NCBI GenBank assembly: GCA_002711415.1
Contig: PARI01000010.1
Coordinates: forward strand, 1 to 64,000
Direction of reading: 5' to 3'
Source: Phycisphaerae bacterium
GTDB taxonomy: Bacteria; Planctomycetota; Phycisphaerae; Phycisphaerales; SM1A02
Length of the DNA stretch: 64,000 nt
Below, one piece after another: positions 18,638-27,763 of the stretch. Below the pieces are notes generated by a model that made no database searches, was not told the DNA's origin, and saw nothing but the letters and a program-made list of their open reading frames with translations. A program made the translations under genes and the position numbers. Numbering within the stretch: position 1 is the stretch's first letter; each line of letters opens with the position of its first letter.

Positions 18638-20083
18638 TCAATCCTGAGATTCCGGTGAATGCTCGCGCATCCGACCGCATGTCCTGCATTCTTCCCGGTA
18701 GGACTCGGCCAGTTCGCTGCTCAGCAGGTCACCATCCAGCCTCCAAGTCCAGTTTCCTTCAGCGGTGCCAGGGATATTCATCCTCGCATCGCTGCCCAGG
18801 CCAAGAAGGTCCTGGATGGGAACAATGGCGGTGTTTGCGGGCGATGTCAAGGCCAGGCGGATCATGCCGATATGAATTTCGCCGGGCTCGAGGCCGCCAT
18901 AGAGGATCGCTCGATCGCGATCCTCATCAGGCAGGGTGGCCCACCAACCGACGGTCGTGTCGTTGTCGTGGGTGCCCGTGTAGGCGACCGAGCAGTGAGG
19001 GTGGTTGTGAGGCAGGTCGGGTGAATCCTCTTCACCGAAGGCGTTGTGGAGGACTCGCATCCCGGGGAAGCCGAAATCATCCCGCATCGAGACGATCTCG
19101 GGAGTCATCACCCCGAGATCCTCCGCGATCAACGGCAGCACCCCGTGTGCATCCTGCAGGCAGCCGAAGAAATCACGTCCCGGCGCCTCCACCCAGGTGC
19201 CGCTGGTGGCGTCGCTGGCATCGGCCTGGATCTCGTACGCATGGTGAAACCCGATGAAGTGATCGATCCGCAACGCATCGAACCGCTCCAGCTGGACCCT
19301 GATCCTGTCACGCCACCACCGGAACTCGCTGGCCTGGTGGGCCCCCCACTGGTAATGCGGATGCCCCCAGAGCTGCCCGGTATCCGTGAACTGGTCCGGA
19401 GGCGTTCCGGTCAGGACCTCGGGGTTACCGTGCTGGTCGAGTCTGAACAGCTCGGGATTGGATTTCACATCGGCCGAATCAGCGACCACGAAGATGGGAA
19501 CGTCACCGAGCAGCAGGATGCCACGGTCCCGTGCATGCCGGTGCATGTTCGACCACTGGTGATCGAACATGAACTGGAGGAATGTCTCGTAGTCACGGTC
19601 ATTACCAACGAAATCGATCCAGTGTTCAAGCCATGACGCGTTCTCATGGATGAACCGCTCGTACGGTCCGGACCACTGGTCGAACCTCTCGCGGAACCTG
19701 GAATGAGCGATCCTGAACAGGGGTTTCTTGAATGCCGCAACGGCTTCGAAATCGACATGGCAGCGGTCTTGATCCGCGAACGCGGGAATCTCCGATCGAT
19801 CCAGCAGGCCGTCCTGCTCGAGCCCCTCGATCGAGATGTACAGCGGCTCCCCGGCGAACGCCGACGTCGAGCTGTATGGCGAGAATCCGCAGCCGATCGG
19901 TCCGACTGGAAGCATCTGCCAGAAGGTCTGCCCGGCGGCGACGAGCCAGTCGATGAACCCGTGAGCGGCAGGCCCGAGATCACCAATACCGTGTGGCCCC
20001 GGAAGACTGCTCAGGTGCACCAGCAGGCCTGAACTCCTGCGATCGAAGATTGGATGTGGATCGCTCAGACCTTCTGTCTCCAC
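18638..20083 (-). CDS. malQ: 4-alpha-glucanotransferase (amylomaltase, GH77)
   Basis: This enzyme transfers maltosyl and longer units between glucans, reshaping short dextrins for the phosphorylase. The 481-residue length is normal for GH77. The early block LLVHLSSLPGPHGIGDLGPAA is diagnostic of amylomaltase. The three catalytic acids are visible in LRIDHFIGFHHAYE (nucleophile Asp), LPLIAEDLGVMTPE (acid/base Glu) and YTGTHDNDTTVGWW (third Asp). The start overlaps the end of the GH13 gene by 19 bp, so translation is coupled, and glgP follows 20 bp downstream. Confidence 0.95.
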   Translation of the reverse strand: METEGLSDPHPIFDRRSSGLLVHLSSLPGPHGIGDLGPAAHGFIDWLVAAGQTFWQMLPVGPIGCGFSPYSSTSAFAGEPLYISIEGLEQDGLLDRSEIPAFADQDRCHVDFEAVAAFKKPLFRIAHSRFRERFDQWSGPYERFIHENASWLEHWIDFVGNDRDYETFLQFMFDHQWSNMHRHARDRGILLLGDVPIFVVADSADVKSNPELFRLDQHGNPEVLTGTPPDQFTDTGQLWGHPHYQWGAHQASEFRWWRDRIRVQLERFDALRIDHFIGFHHAYEIQADASDATSGTWVEAPGRDFFGCLQDAHGVLPLIAEDLGVMTPEIVSMRDDFGFPGMRVLHNAFGEEDSPDLPHNHPHCSVAYTGTHDNDTTVGWWATLPDEDRDRAILYGGLEPGEIHIGMIRLALTSPANTAIVPIQDLLGLGSDARMNIPGTAEGNWTWRLDGDLLSSELAESYREECRTCGRMREHSPESQD

Positions 20084-22470
20084 ACAGCACCGCCAAGGGA
20101 GGGAATCGTGATCGAGGGTGGACTGCCCGCCGGTTCGTCGGGAAACACCTGTTCCCAGGGACCGGGCAGGTCAGGGACCTCGATGGAGACATCTTCACCC
20201 GAAGCGTTGATGGCCACAAGCACCCTCTCGGACTGATCCTGGCGGAGGAAGATCCAGGTGCGGAGATCATCGTGGACCAGGACCGTACGGAAGTCGCCCT
20301 GGCGGAGAGCCGCATGGTCGTTCCGAAGGGCGATGATCCTCTTGTAGTACTCGAGATGCTCCTGGTCGATGTGGTTCTGCCCGGGTTCGTCGTACGGCTG
20401 CAGCTCCGGCCACAGCATCGGTTTCCGGTTGTTGGGATCGTCCGAGCCCCACATGCCGACCTCGTCGCCGTAGTAGATCATTGGTGCACCGACATAGGTC
20501 ATCTGTACCAACGCGATCAGGCGGGCCTTCCGATAGGAGTAGTCATCCGGCTTGGAACCGTCGTAGGAAGGATCGTCCTGTTCACGGTTCTGTGGACCGT
20601 CGAATGGGCGATCCGGGTTGAAGAGCTTCGACACCATGCGATCGGTGTCGTGGCTGTCGACCAGGTTCTGGAGGACGTAACTGATCTCGGCGGGATACGC
20701 CTCCCGGAGTTCCCACAGCCTCTTGTCGGCCTCCGTGGGGCTGATCTGCTTGTCCCTGTTCCCGATGTACTCGTAGAGAACCTCGCAGAACTGGTAGTTC
20801 ATGACGGCATCGAAGGATGTTCCGTCCAGCCACTCATCCGCACGGGTCCAGATCTCCCCGGTGATGTACGCATCCGGGTTGATCGACTTGACCAAGCTGC
20901 GCCACTGCACCCAGAAGGGACGCGCGATCTCGTTTGGAACGTCGAGTCTCCACCCGTCGATCCCGTCGGAAGGATCCCCGTCACCATCCGGATCCATCCA
21001 TCGACGGGTCACCGCGGCGATGTGATCGACCACCTCCTGAGAGGCGATCCCGTCGTCACTCTTCCGAAAGACGGGAAGCGACTTGAAGCCCCCCCATCCC
21101 TGCCATTCGATCGGATCCCACGAGATGATCGAGAACCAATCGGCATACCGTGAATCCTTGCCATGCTCGAGCACGTCCTTGAACGCGGGATGATCGACGC
21201 CGACGTGGTTGAAGACCGCATCGATGATCACCCTGAACCCACGCGCCTTGGCTTCCTTGAGAAACCGGCGGAACATCATGTCGCTCTCGGTCCACTTCCA
21301 CGTGGTCGGATCCAGCAGATCCTCGCCACTTGCAATGGATTCATAGTCGCCGGGTATCCCGTAATGCTCGTCCACATGGATATAGCTCGTCGCGTTGTAC
21401 TTGTGATGCGACGGTGACTGGAAGACGGGATTCAGGTACAAGGCGTTGACGCCCAGTTCAGACAGGTAGTCCAACTTGCTCGTGAGCCCCTGGAGGTCTC
21501 CCCCGTAGAGCCGGTCGAACACGAAGTACTCGTAGAACGTCTGACCGTCGTTGCCCTCGAAATCACTCGGCGTGTACCACTCGCTGGTCCAGGGGCGCAT
21601 CGGGGTGGGATCGTTGGACCGTTCGCCATTGCAGAACCGATCAACCATCACCTGGTACCAGATCGCATCGCGAGCCCATGCGGGAACCCCCTCAAGGCTT
21701 TCGTGTTCGGGCAAGGAGTAGAACTGTGGATCCTGCAAGGTGACTTCTCCATCCTGGAGGACGAATACATATTGATCGATATCGGCATCAGCGGGCAGTT
21801 CCGCCTGCCAGAACTGGAACCCATCGACACAGATGACGGGCTCCAGCTGAAGTAAGAGGCCACTGTCCAGCACGCATCGGACCGACTCGACGTCGGAACC
21901 GGCCGTCCGGTAGCGAAGGATGTGACCGCCATTGATCCCCGGCTTCCGATACAGGGAACGATCGGGAAGATGCTGAAGGGACGGCACGTGGATGGTCCCA
22001 TCCCCGATGCTCGAACCCGGCGGGGGCTTCTGCGACCCGGCCCCGATCCTGAGGATCGAGTTGAAACCGCCATAGCCGTCCTCCACCCGTTCGGTGTTCA
22101 GGGGATCGGGAAGCCAGTCCCTGCCGTCATGGACGAACTTGTAGTAATGGACCCCAAGTGGCAGTCGCAGCTGCAGGCCCCATGATCCGTCGCCCAGCGG
22201 GGTCATCTCGTGGGCGTTGCGATTCCATCCATTGAAGTTCCCCGCGACATGAACCGTGTCGACGGGCGACTCAGGCCGATGACGGAGGTCGATGAGCCAT
22301 GCATCATCCTCGACGATCATGCCCTGGACGGATCCGGGCAGCATCCTCGACAACTCCTGCCGGGTGAGTTGGAACTCGGGGTGTCCAGGTGGCCATTCGA
22401 CGTGCTGCTGGAAGGCCAGCATGTGCATGTGGGATGTCGCCAGGGCGAGCAGCAGTATTGATGGAAACAC
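20065..22470 (-). CDS. Exported GH13 alpha-glucan hydrolase (neopullulanase/cyclomaltodextrinase-like) with glycogen-binding domain
   Basis: An 801-residue GH13 enzyme. A signal peptide (MFPSILLLALATSHMHMLA) is followed by a CBM48/AMPK-beta-like glycogen-binding domain (VHVAGNFNGWNRNAHEMTP) at about residues 70-140. A second N-terminal domain of cyclomaltodextrinase type precedes the catalytic barrel. Catalytic sites are GWRLDVPNEI (nucleophile Asp, about residue 508), YITGEIWTRADEW (acid/base Glu) and NLVDSHDTDRM (Asp). A short C-terminal beta domain ends the protein. The start is GTG with an AGAGG site upstream. It probably acts in the periplasm or outside, feeding maltodextrins to the divergent importer. 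Exact specificity is not determinable. Confidence 0.88.
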   Translation of the reverse strand: MFPSILLLALATSHMHMLAFQQHVEWPPGHPEFQLTRQELSRMLPGSVQGMIVEDDAWLIDLRHRPESPVDTVHVAGNFNGWNRNAHEMTPLGDGSWGLQLRLPLGVHYYKFVHDGRDWLPDPLNTERVEDGYGGFNSILRIGAGSQKPPPGSSIGDGTIHVPSLQHLPDRSLYRKPGINGGHILRYRTAGSDVESVRCVLDSGLLLQLEPVICVDGFQFWQAELPADADIDQYVFVLQDGEVTLQDPQFYSLPEHESLEGVPAWARDAIWYQVMVDRFCNGERSNDPTPMRPWTSEWYTPSDFEGNDGQTFYEYFVFDRLYGGDLQGLTSKLDYLSELGVNALYLNPVFQSPSHHKYNATSYIHVDEHYGIPGDYESIASGEDLLDPTTWKWTESDMMFRRFLKEAKARGFRVIIDAVFNHVGVDHPAFKDVLEHGKDSRYADWFSIISWDPIEWQGWGGFKSLPVFRKSDDGIASQEVVDHIAAVTRRWMDPDGDGDPSDGIDGWRLDVPNEIARPFWVQWRSLVKSINPDAYITGEIWTRADEWLDGTSFDAVMNYQFCEVLYEYIGNRDKQISPTEADKRLWELREAYPAEISYVLQNLVDSHDTDRMVSKLFNPDRPFDGPQNREQDDPSYDGSKPDDYSYRKARLIALVQMTYVGAPMIYYGDEVGMWGSDDPNNRKPMLWPELQPYDEPGQNHIDQEHLEYYKRIIALRNDHAALRQGDFRTVLVHDDLRTWIFLRQDQSERVLVAINASGEDVSIEVPDLPGPWEQVFPDEPAGSPPSITIPSLGGAVWRQKV

Positions 22471-22517
22471 GGGAAACCACCTCTTCTGACCAGCAGGAAC
22501 ACGTACTATAGCCCTTC
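22471..22517. promoter_or_regulatory. Divergent promoter region between GH13 and sugar-importer genes
   Basis: Only 47 bp separate the two divergent starts. TACTAT at 22504-22509 serves as a -10 for the importer, 8 nt before its ATG. The overlapping minus-strand TATAGT (22505-22510) could serve the GH13 operon. One bound regulator here could control both sides, but I see no clear operator palindrome. Confidence 0.45.
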
Positions 22518-24881
22518 ATGTCACGGGTGAACTCGAACATCCCAGGATGCCTGGCACGGGGAGCCCAGTGGAGCCTCGCCCTCATCGCCGTGGTCCTGGT
22601 CACCTGGGCATTCGCTCGGGTCATCGCGAGGGAGGCTGATCGGCTGATCGGCAGGGAGAACTCGATCGAACTGGTCGTGATGCACTGGTCCGGTGGTGGC
22701 GGCCAGCAGGAGGACCAGATCGTCCAGGACGCACTCGACCGATTCCAGGAGGAGCACCCGGACATCCGGATCAGGAGGATCAACTCTGGAGACAGCGGGC
22801 AGTACTTCACCAAGCTCCAGACGATGATGGCCGCCGGAGAGGCACCGGATGTCTTCTACATGGACTACGCCCGGCTCGGACCCTACGTGAAGGCCGGTCA
22901 GCTCGCCCAGATGGATGAACTACTCGGGAATTCGATCGACCAGTTCTACCCGAGCACGATCGAGGCCTTCAGGCATGACGGGACGTCGATGGGACAGGGA
23001 CCGATCTGGGGTGTACCGAAGGATTTCACGACGGTCGGGTTCTACTACAACAAGGATCTGCTGGAACGTGCAGGTGTCGAGGAACCATCTCCGGGCTGGA
23101 CATGGAACGATTTCATCGAATCGGCTCGTGCCGTGGGGCGGCTTCCAGGTTGCACGGGGGCGGAGTTCGTCACATGGCCTTGGATCCTACGCGGGTACCT
23201 GTGGTCCGAGGGCACCGACCTTGCTGATGGAGACTGGAGTCGGCTTCGGATCACCGATGAACAGGTGATCGGTCCGCTGGAGCGCCTTCGAAGCTGGAGA
23301 CATGACGAGGACGGGACACTGGCCAGGCCGCAACCCGGCATCGATCCGGCGTCCATGTTCCTGACTGGCAGGCTCGGTTTCGCGGGTCCCTTTGGACGAT
23401 GGATCGTGCCCACCTACCGGGAGATCCCCGCTCCAGGAACACCGGGAGGATTCGAATGGGACTTCGCCAGGCTTCCGCGAGGAAGCGAGCAGGCCAACGT
23501 CCTGGCGACCGTCGCATGGTCGATGTCCAGCGGGACCGAGCATCCGGAAGAATCAATGGAACTGGTTCGGTGGCTGACATCCGAACCGATGCAGATGGAA
23601 CTGGCTGAACTCGGACTCGCTATCCCGAGCAGGATCAACGCCGCGGAGGGAGATGCCTTCATCGATCCGGATGTCCCCCCGTACCGGGATCGGGAGTTCC
23701 TGGACACGGTCGCCACGGCACGGGTCGCAGACTGGCCGGATGACATCAAGTTTCCGGATGAGTTCGGCAAGTACATGAACATGTCCCTGCAGGCGGGTGG
23801 TTCACTCGAACAGGCGACGGCGGGATTCGAGGACTGGTGGTCGGCCAGGCGAGAATCGCCCCTGAGGGATCAACACCCCCCAATCCGCTGGGGCCTGGTG
23901 CTGCTGGTCATGATCGCGTGCCTGGTCCTTGGATTCTTGTGCCTGCTCCTGCTGGCCAGGAAGACGCGGCCGGGCCGATCCGAACGCTCGGAGGAGCGAT
24001 GGGGCTACCTGCTGTCGAGCCCGTGGCTGATCGGATTCTCCCTCTTCATGCTGTTCCCTGTCCTGCTGTCACTGGTTCTGGCCCTGTCCAACTGGAACGG
24101 GATCGGCACGCTGGACACGGCCGGCTTCGTGGGTCTGGGGAACTTCGCGCACATCCTGTTCCATGACGAGACGTTCTGGACGAGCCTGAAGGTCACCGTG
24201 TACTACGTGATACTCGCGGTCCCGATCGGACAGGTCTGCGCACTCATGGGCGCGGTGCTCCTGAGTTCTCGACTTCCGGGAATGGGATTCTTCAGGGCCG
24301 CGTGGTACCTGCCGAGCGTCCTGGCCGGTGTGGGCGTGTCGATCCTGTGGCTGTGGGTGTTCCGACAGGACGGACTGCTCAACACGCTGCTTGAACCGAT
24401 GCTCGGCCTGGTCGGCGCCTCCCCGCCCGACTGGTTCAACAAGGATGCGGCGACCTGGGGAGTGCCGGCATTCGCGTTGATGAGTCTCTGGATGGTCGGA
24501 GCCAGCATGATGATCTACCTGGCCGGACTCAGGGGCATCCCAACGTCGCTCTACGAGGCGGCATCGATCGATCGTGCCGGTCCGATCAGGCAGTTCTTCA
24601 GGATCACCATCCCGATGCTCGGACCGGTGATGCTCTTCAACGGGATCATGTCGATCATCGGTTCGTTCCAGGTCTTCACACAGGCATTCATCATGACCGG
24701 GGGCGAACCCCGCGACCTCACGCGGTTCTACGTGCTGAACATCTACAACCAGGCCTTTGACTACTACGAGATGGGTTACGCCTCGGCGCTGGCCTGGATA
24801 CTGCTGGTCATGGTCCTTCTCCTGACGATGCTGGTCATGAAGGGGAGTTCGAAGTTCGTCTACTACGAGGGACTTCGATGA
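22518..24881 (+). CDS. Sugar ABC transporter: substrate-binding protein fused to MalF-type permease
   Basis: A 787-residue fusion. A membrane segment at about residues 17-34 (SLALIAVVLVTWAFARVI) anchors a family 1 extracellular sugar-binding domain (about 50-430): VVMHWSGGGGQQEDQIVQDA, APDVFYMDYARLGPYVKAG and GFYYNKDLLERAGV. A second membrane segment lies near 457-480, and then comes a complete MalF-like permease with the ATPase-contacting EAA loop (EAASIDRAGPIRQFFRITIP, about residue 681). Normally these are two proteins. No frameshift or internal stop is visible. The partner permease overlaps by 4 bp; no MalK-type ATPase is in the window, so a shared one elsewhere is assumed. The likely substrate is maltodextrin, inferred from the divergent glucan genes. 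Confidence 0.9.
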   Translation: MSRVNSNIPGCLARGAQWSLALIAVVLVTWAFARVIAREADRLIGRENSIELVVMHWSGGGGQQEDQIVQDALDRFQEEHPDIRIRRINSGDSGQYFTKLQTMMAAGEAPDVFYMDYARLGPYVKAGQLAQMDELLGNSIDQFYPSTIEAFRHDGTSMGQGPIWGVPKDFTTVGFYYNKDLLERAGVEEPSPGWTWNDFIESARAVGRLPGCTGAEFVTWPWILRGYLWSEGTDLADGDWSRLRITDEQVIGPLERLRSWRHDEDGTLARPQPGIDPASMFLTGRLGFAGPFGRWIVPTYREIPAPGTPGGFEWDFARLPRGSEQANVLATVAWSMSSGTEHPEESMELVRWLTSEPMQMELAELGLAIPSRINAAEGDAFIDPDVPPYRDREFLDTVATARVADWPDDIKFPDEFGKYMNMSLQAGGSLEQATAGFEDWWSARRESPLRDQHPPIRWGLVLLVMIACLVLGFLCLLLLARKTRPGRSERSEERWGYLLSSPWLIGFSLFMLFPVLLSLVLALSNWNGIGTLDTAGFVGLGNFAHILFHDETFWTSLKVTVYYVILAVPIGQVCALMGAVLLSSRLPGMGFFRAAWYLPSVLAGVGVSILWLWVFRQDGLLNTLLEPMLGLVGASPPDWFNKDAATWGVPAFALMSLWMVGASMMIYLAGLRGIPTSLYEAASIDRAGPIRQFFRITIPMLGPVMLFNGIMSIIGSFQVFTQAFIMTGGEPRDLTRFYVLNIYNQAFDYYEMGYASALAWILLVMVLLLTMLVMKGSSKFVYYEGLR

Positions 24882-25744
24882 GGAATCCGATGCGCACCAA
24901 TCCGCTGGCCTACATCCCGCTGGTTCTGGGAACGATCGTCATGCTCTTTCCACTCTGGTGGATGTTCATCGTGAGCCTGGAGACCGAGGAGAAGGCCGGC
25001 AGCGCGATGGTCTCGGGCAGCATGCTTCGCCTGATGCCCGAGGATCCACAGTGGAACAACTACCCGGATGCCCTGCGAGAGGTCGGCTCGGTCGCGTGGA
25101 CCGGGTTCCTCGATGCCCTGGCCAACTCGATCGTGATCACGGTGCTCGTGGTGATCGGCACGGTCCTGTCCTCGAGCCTGGTGGGGTTCGCCTTCGCGAG
25201 AATCCGCTTCAGGGGACGGCGGTTCCTGTTCATACTGATGCTGTCGACGATGATGCTCCCTGCACAGGTCACGATGATCCCGCTGTTCCTCCTGTTCAGA
25301 AGCCTCGGATGGGTCGACACGATCCTGCCCCTGGTGGTGCCGTCGTTCTTCGGCACCGCGTTCTTCATATTCATGTACAGGCAGTTCATCGCGCAGATAC
25401 CAGAGTCACTCGTGGAGGCCGCGCGGATCGACGGATCAGGCATGCTGGGGATCTGGTGGAGGATCATCCTTCCGATCTGCAAGCCGGTATCGGCACTGAC
25501 CGCGGTCTTCACCTTCATCTACGTGTGGAACGACTTCATGGCACCGTTGATCTACCTGCATTCGGACGAACAGATGACGCTCGCCGTTGCATTGAACTCG
25601 TTCAGGACCCAGTACAGCGGCGTCGAGGACGTGCACCTGCTCATGGCGGTGAGCATCGTGACGATGGTCCCGTGCGTGCTGCTGTTCCTGGCCGCGCAGA
25701 AGTACTTCATCGAGGGACTGGGTCGTGGTGGCCTGAAGGGCTGA
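24878..25744 (+). CDS. Sugar ABC transporter permease (MalG type)
   Basis: A 288-residue inner-membrane permease with six predicted helices: the first is AYIPLVLGTIVMLFPLWWMF and the last is LLMAVSIVTMVPCVLLFLAAQKYFIEGL. The EAA loop is EAARIDGSGMLGIWWRIILP at about residue 180, and the C-terminal GLGRGGLKG is typical of MalG-like proteins. The ATG overlaps the stop of the fusion gene by 4 bp (ATGA), so the two are translated together and form the heterodimeric channel. A convergent thyX follows. Confidence 0.94.
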   Translation: MRNPMRTNPLAYIPLVLGTIVMLFPLWWMFIVSLETEEKAGSAMVSGSMLRLMPEDPQWNNYPDALREVGSVAWTGFLDALANSIVITVLVVIGTVLSSSLVGFAFARIRFRGRRFLFILMLSTMMLPAQVTMIPLFLLFRSLGWVDTILPLVVPSFFGTAFFIFMYRQFIAQIPESLVEAARIDGSGMLGIWWRIILPICKPVSALTAVFTFIYVWNDFMAPLIYLHSDEQMTLAVALNSFRTQYSGVEDVHLLMAVSIVTMVPCVLLFLAAQKYFIEGLGRGGLKG

Positions 25745-25752
25745 CTGGAACC

Positions 25753-26670
25753 CTAGTCCACCAGTCCGAGCTGCTTCTTCTTGGCCTCCCACTCGTTGTT
25801 CTCTCGCTTGTTGGTCGTGTCCAGCGGCTTGTTGTTCCGCAGGGCATCGACCTCGAGACCGGTCAGGTAGACCGCGTTGAGCCTGTAGTCCTCGAAGGCC
25901 TCGCACGCGATCGGGACGATCGGCTTGATCAGTTCGAACATCGCAACCGCGTACTCTCTGATCTCGATCTGCGCATGTGGATCCATGCGCAGGGAGAGGA
26001 AGTGAAGGATGTTGTGAAGATCGCACTTCCAGTACCACTCTGTATACACGTTCACTGGCAGGACGCTGCGAGCAAGCTCCCTAGCAACACCCTTCTCGGA
26101 CAGGTTCAGGTATTCCTGATAGTTGGACTCCGCCTTCGCCAGAAGCTCGAGAAACTGCTCGGCGGTTCCGACCTCGACGGGCTCATCGCCTCCCTGTCGG
26201 TTGGTCGTGCTCTGCTTGCGGATGTTGTCGATGGAGGGCCTGTAGAACCGATCCGGGAGGATCGAGTACCTGGCCGAATACTCGTTGACGTTGGCCGTCC
26301 TGTGCCTGATCCACTGTCGAGCAATGAAGATCGGCATCGAGATGTGGAACTTGAACTCGATCATCTCGAACGGAGTCGTATGCCGATGCCTGAGAAGGTA
26401 CCGGACGAGTCCACGATCCTCGTTGACCTTCTTGGTGCCGGCACCATAGGAGACACGGGCCGCCTGCACGATGGCCTGGTCGGCGGTCTGGCCTTCCGGC
26501 ACCAGCCGCGGCATCGAGTCGACCAGCGCGATGAAACCATGCTCATGGATTGGAATCTGCCACCTTGATGCACCATCCATCACGTCGACGAGGGGCGTTT
26601 CCGGTTCCACTTTCTGGACCTGGAGGTTCATCGTCGAGGCAAGATCTTCCGTTGATGTCGGGTTGCTCAT
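25753..26670 (-). CDS. thyX: Flavin-dependent thymidylate synthase ThyX
   Basis: ThyX makes dTMP from dUMP using FAD and methylene-tetrahydrofolate. The signature RHRTANVNEYSARYS fits the ThyX motif RHRxxSxNExSxR, with Asn replacing the first Ser. Upstream is FEMIEFKFHISMPIFIARQW, which binds FAD. At 305 residues it is longer than the roughly 220-residue thermophile enzymes, mainly through an N-terminal extension and a C-terminal Lys/Glu-rich tail. The ATG at 26670 is chosen over a TTG at 26694. An A/T-rich stretch 4-7 nt upstream may be the -10 box. No thyA is seen here. Confidence 0.94.
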   Translation of the reverse strand: MSNPTSTEDLASTMNLQVQKVEPETPLVDVMDGASRWQIPIHEHGFIALVDSMPRLVPEGQTADQAIVQAARVSYGAGTKKVNEDRGLVRYLLRHRHTTPFEMIEFKFHISMPIFIARQWIRHRTANVNEYSARYSILPDRFYRPSIDNIRKQSTTNRQGGDEPVEVGTAEQFLELLAKAESNYQEYLNLSEKGVARELARSVLPVNVYTEWYWKCDLHNILHFLSLRMDPHAQIEIREYAVAMFELIKPIVPIACEAFEDYRLNAVYLTGLEVDALRNNKPLDTTNKRENNEWEAKKKQLGLVD

Positions 26671-26759
26671 GGGGTCTATATTCGCACAACTCAAGCCCGG
26701 ATTCCAGAGCCCGATCGATCAACGATTCATCCAGATCGAACACCCTCACCCAGGCCTGA

Positions 26760-27269
26760 TCACAGCAGGAGGAACATCGCGATGACACCGATGAACAACA
26801 CCCCGAGAATGATGGCTACGATGGAGTGAACCCCACCACCGATGCCCTTGATTTTCCTGGACCTGTACAGCCCGATGATCCCCAGAACCAAGGCAAAGGG
26901 GGCCAGGGGCCAGATGATCAGGCCGAAGACCCCGAGGTAGTAACCGATCAGGGCGGGCGGGTTCTTGGAAGGGATCATCCTTCCCATGAAGGTCTTGGGC
27001 TCGGGGTACGACACATCGGGTGATTCAACAGGACCCGGACTCGTCGGAGGGATCGTTGGGGGAACCGCCGGAGAGGCCTGAGTCACGTGCGAGTGGATCC
27101 ATGGAACCTGGAACAGGGGAAGGGGTTCCTGGCCGGGCACATCGGGGCCGAGAATGGTCGACTTCATGGGAAGCCGGCCCTGGTCGATCAGGTCCAGAAC
27201 CTCCTCTTGCGTCGAGCACTCCATACTGGACCCGTCGGGAGAACTAATCGTGTACTGGTGTCTTGCCAT
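26760..27269 (-). CDS. GYF-like domain membrane protein
   Basis: A 169-residue membrane protein. Residues 1-60 (QYTISSPDGSSMECSTQEEV, then LIDQGRLPMKSTI and EPLPLFQVPWI) look like a GYF_2-type domain, a fold that binds proline-rich peptides. A proline-rich linker (PAVPPTIPPTSPGP) follows, then two hydrophobic helices near 105-128 and 145-168, resembling the DUF4190 pattern (LGIIGLYRSRK between them). The function is unknown; such proteins are common in planctomycetes. It stands in a minus-strand run with the next two genes. Confidence 0.65.
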   Translation of the reverse strand: MARHQYTISSPDGSSMECSTQEEVLDLIDQGRLPMKSTILGPDVPGQEPLPLFQVPWIHSHVTQASPAVPPTIPPTSPGPVESPDVSYPEPKTFMGRMIPSKNPPALIGYYLGVFGLIIWPLAPFALVLGIIGLYRSRKIKGIGGGVHSIVAIILGVLFIGVIAMFLLL

Positions 27270-27289
27270 GAATCTCTGATCCGGATGTG

Positions 27290-27763
27290 TCAGCCAGAGG
27301 ATGCTTCACGCAACTGGAGCAGCCAGGAGTTAACCAGTTCGATCGTACCCAGCCCACTCGGTCGCCCATCGGTTCCGAGAACGGGCGCCAGGGTCGGATC
27401 GGTTGCATAGGTGATGTTGATGCTCTCGGTGGCTTCATCAAGGGGCATCCAGGGGAGCCCCTGGAGCGCCTGTTCCATCGACGACGGAATGTCCGATCCG
27501 GCCGATTCAGGAAGCGTGATCTGCTCACTGGGCCTGGTCTGGAGAAGTTGCTCCTGCGATGTCGGGAACCGACCTTCATCCTCGGTCGCGTGCACCAGCA
27601 TGGTCCACGCCACCGACCGCAAGGCCGAGTCCGTGCTACGAGCCTGCTCCCGAACATCGCTGACCACGAAGGCACCGAAGATCCCCGTCCCGACAAGGGA
27701 AGCGACCAGGACGATGATGAAGCAGATCACGAAGATCCGACCGGAGCGATCCTGACCAGCCAT
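27290..27763 (-). CDS. Single-pass membrane protein, unknown function
   Basis: A 157-residue protein with one N-terminal membrane helix (IFVICFIIVLVASLVGTGIF) and a mostly polar outer domain. The outer domain contains STDSALRSVAWTMLVHATED and a Gly/Pro-rich end (LAPVLGTDGRPSGLGTIEL). I do not recognise the family. The ATG at 27763 shares its A with the stop of the ABC ATPase gene (TGATG), so it is translationally coupled to that gene. This makes a link with the transporter plausible but unproven. Confidence 0.6.
   Translation of the reverse strand: MAGQDRSGRIFVICFIIVLVASLVGTGIFGAFVVSDVREQARSTDSALRSVAWTMLVHATEDEGRFPTSQEQLLQTRPSEQITLPESAGSDIPSSMEQALQGLPWMPLDEATESINITYATDPTLAPVLGTDGRPSGLGTIELVNSWLLQLREASSG

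Noticed and set aside
24958-26568. A 536-codon frame across malG and thyX
   Set aside because: It overlaps two well-supported genes in different frames and has shadow-like composition.
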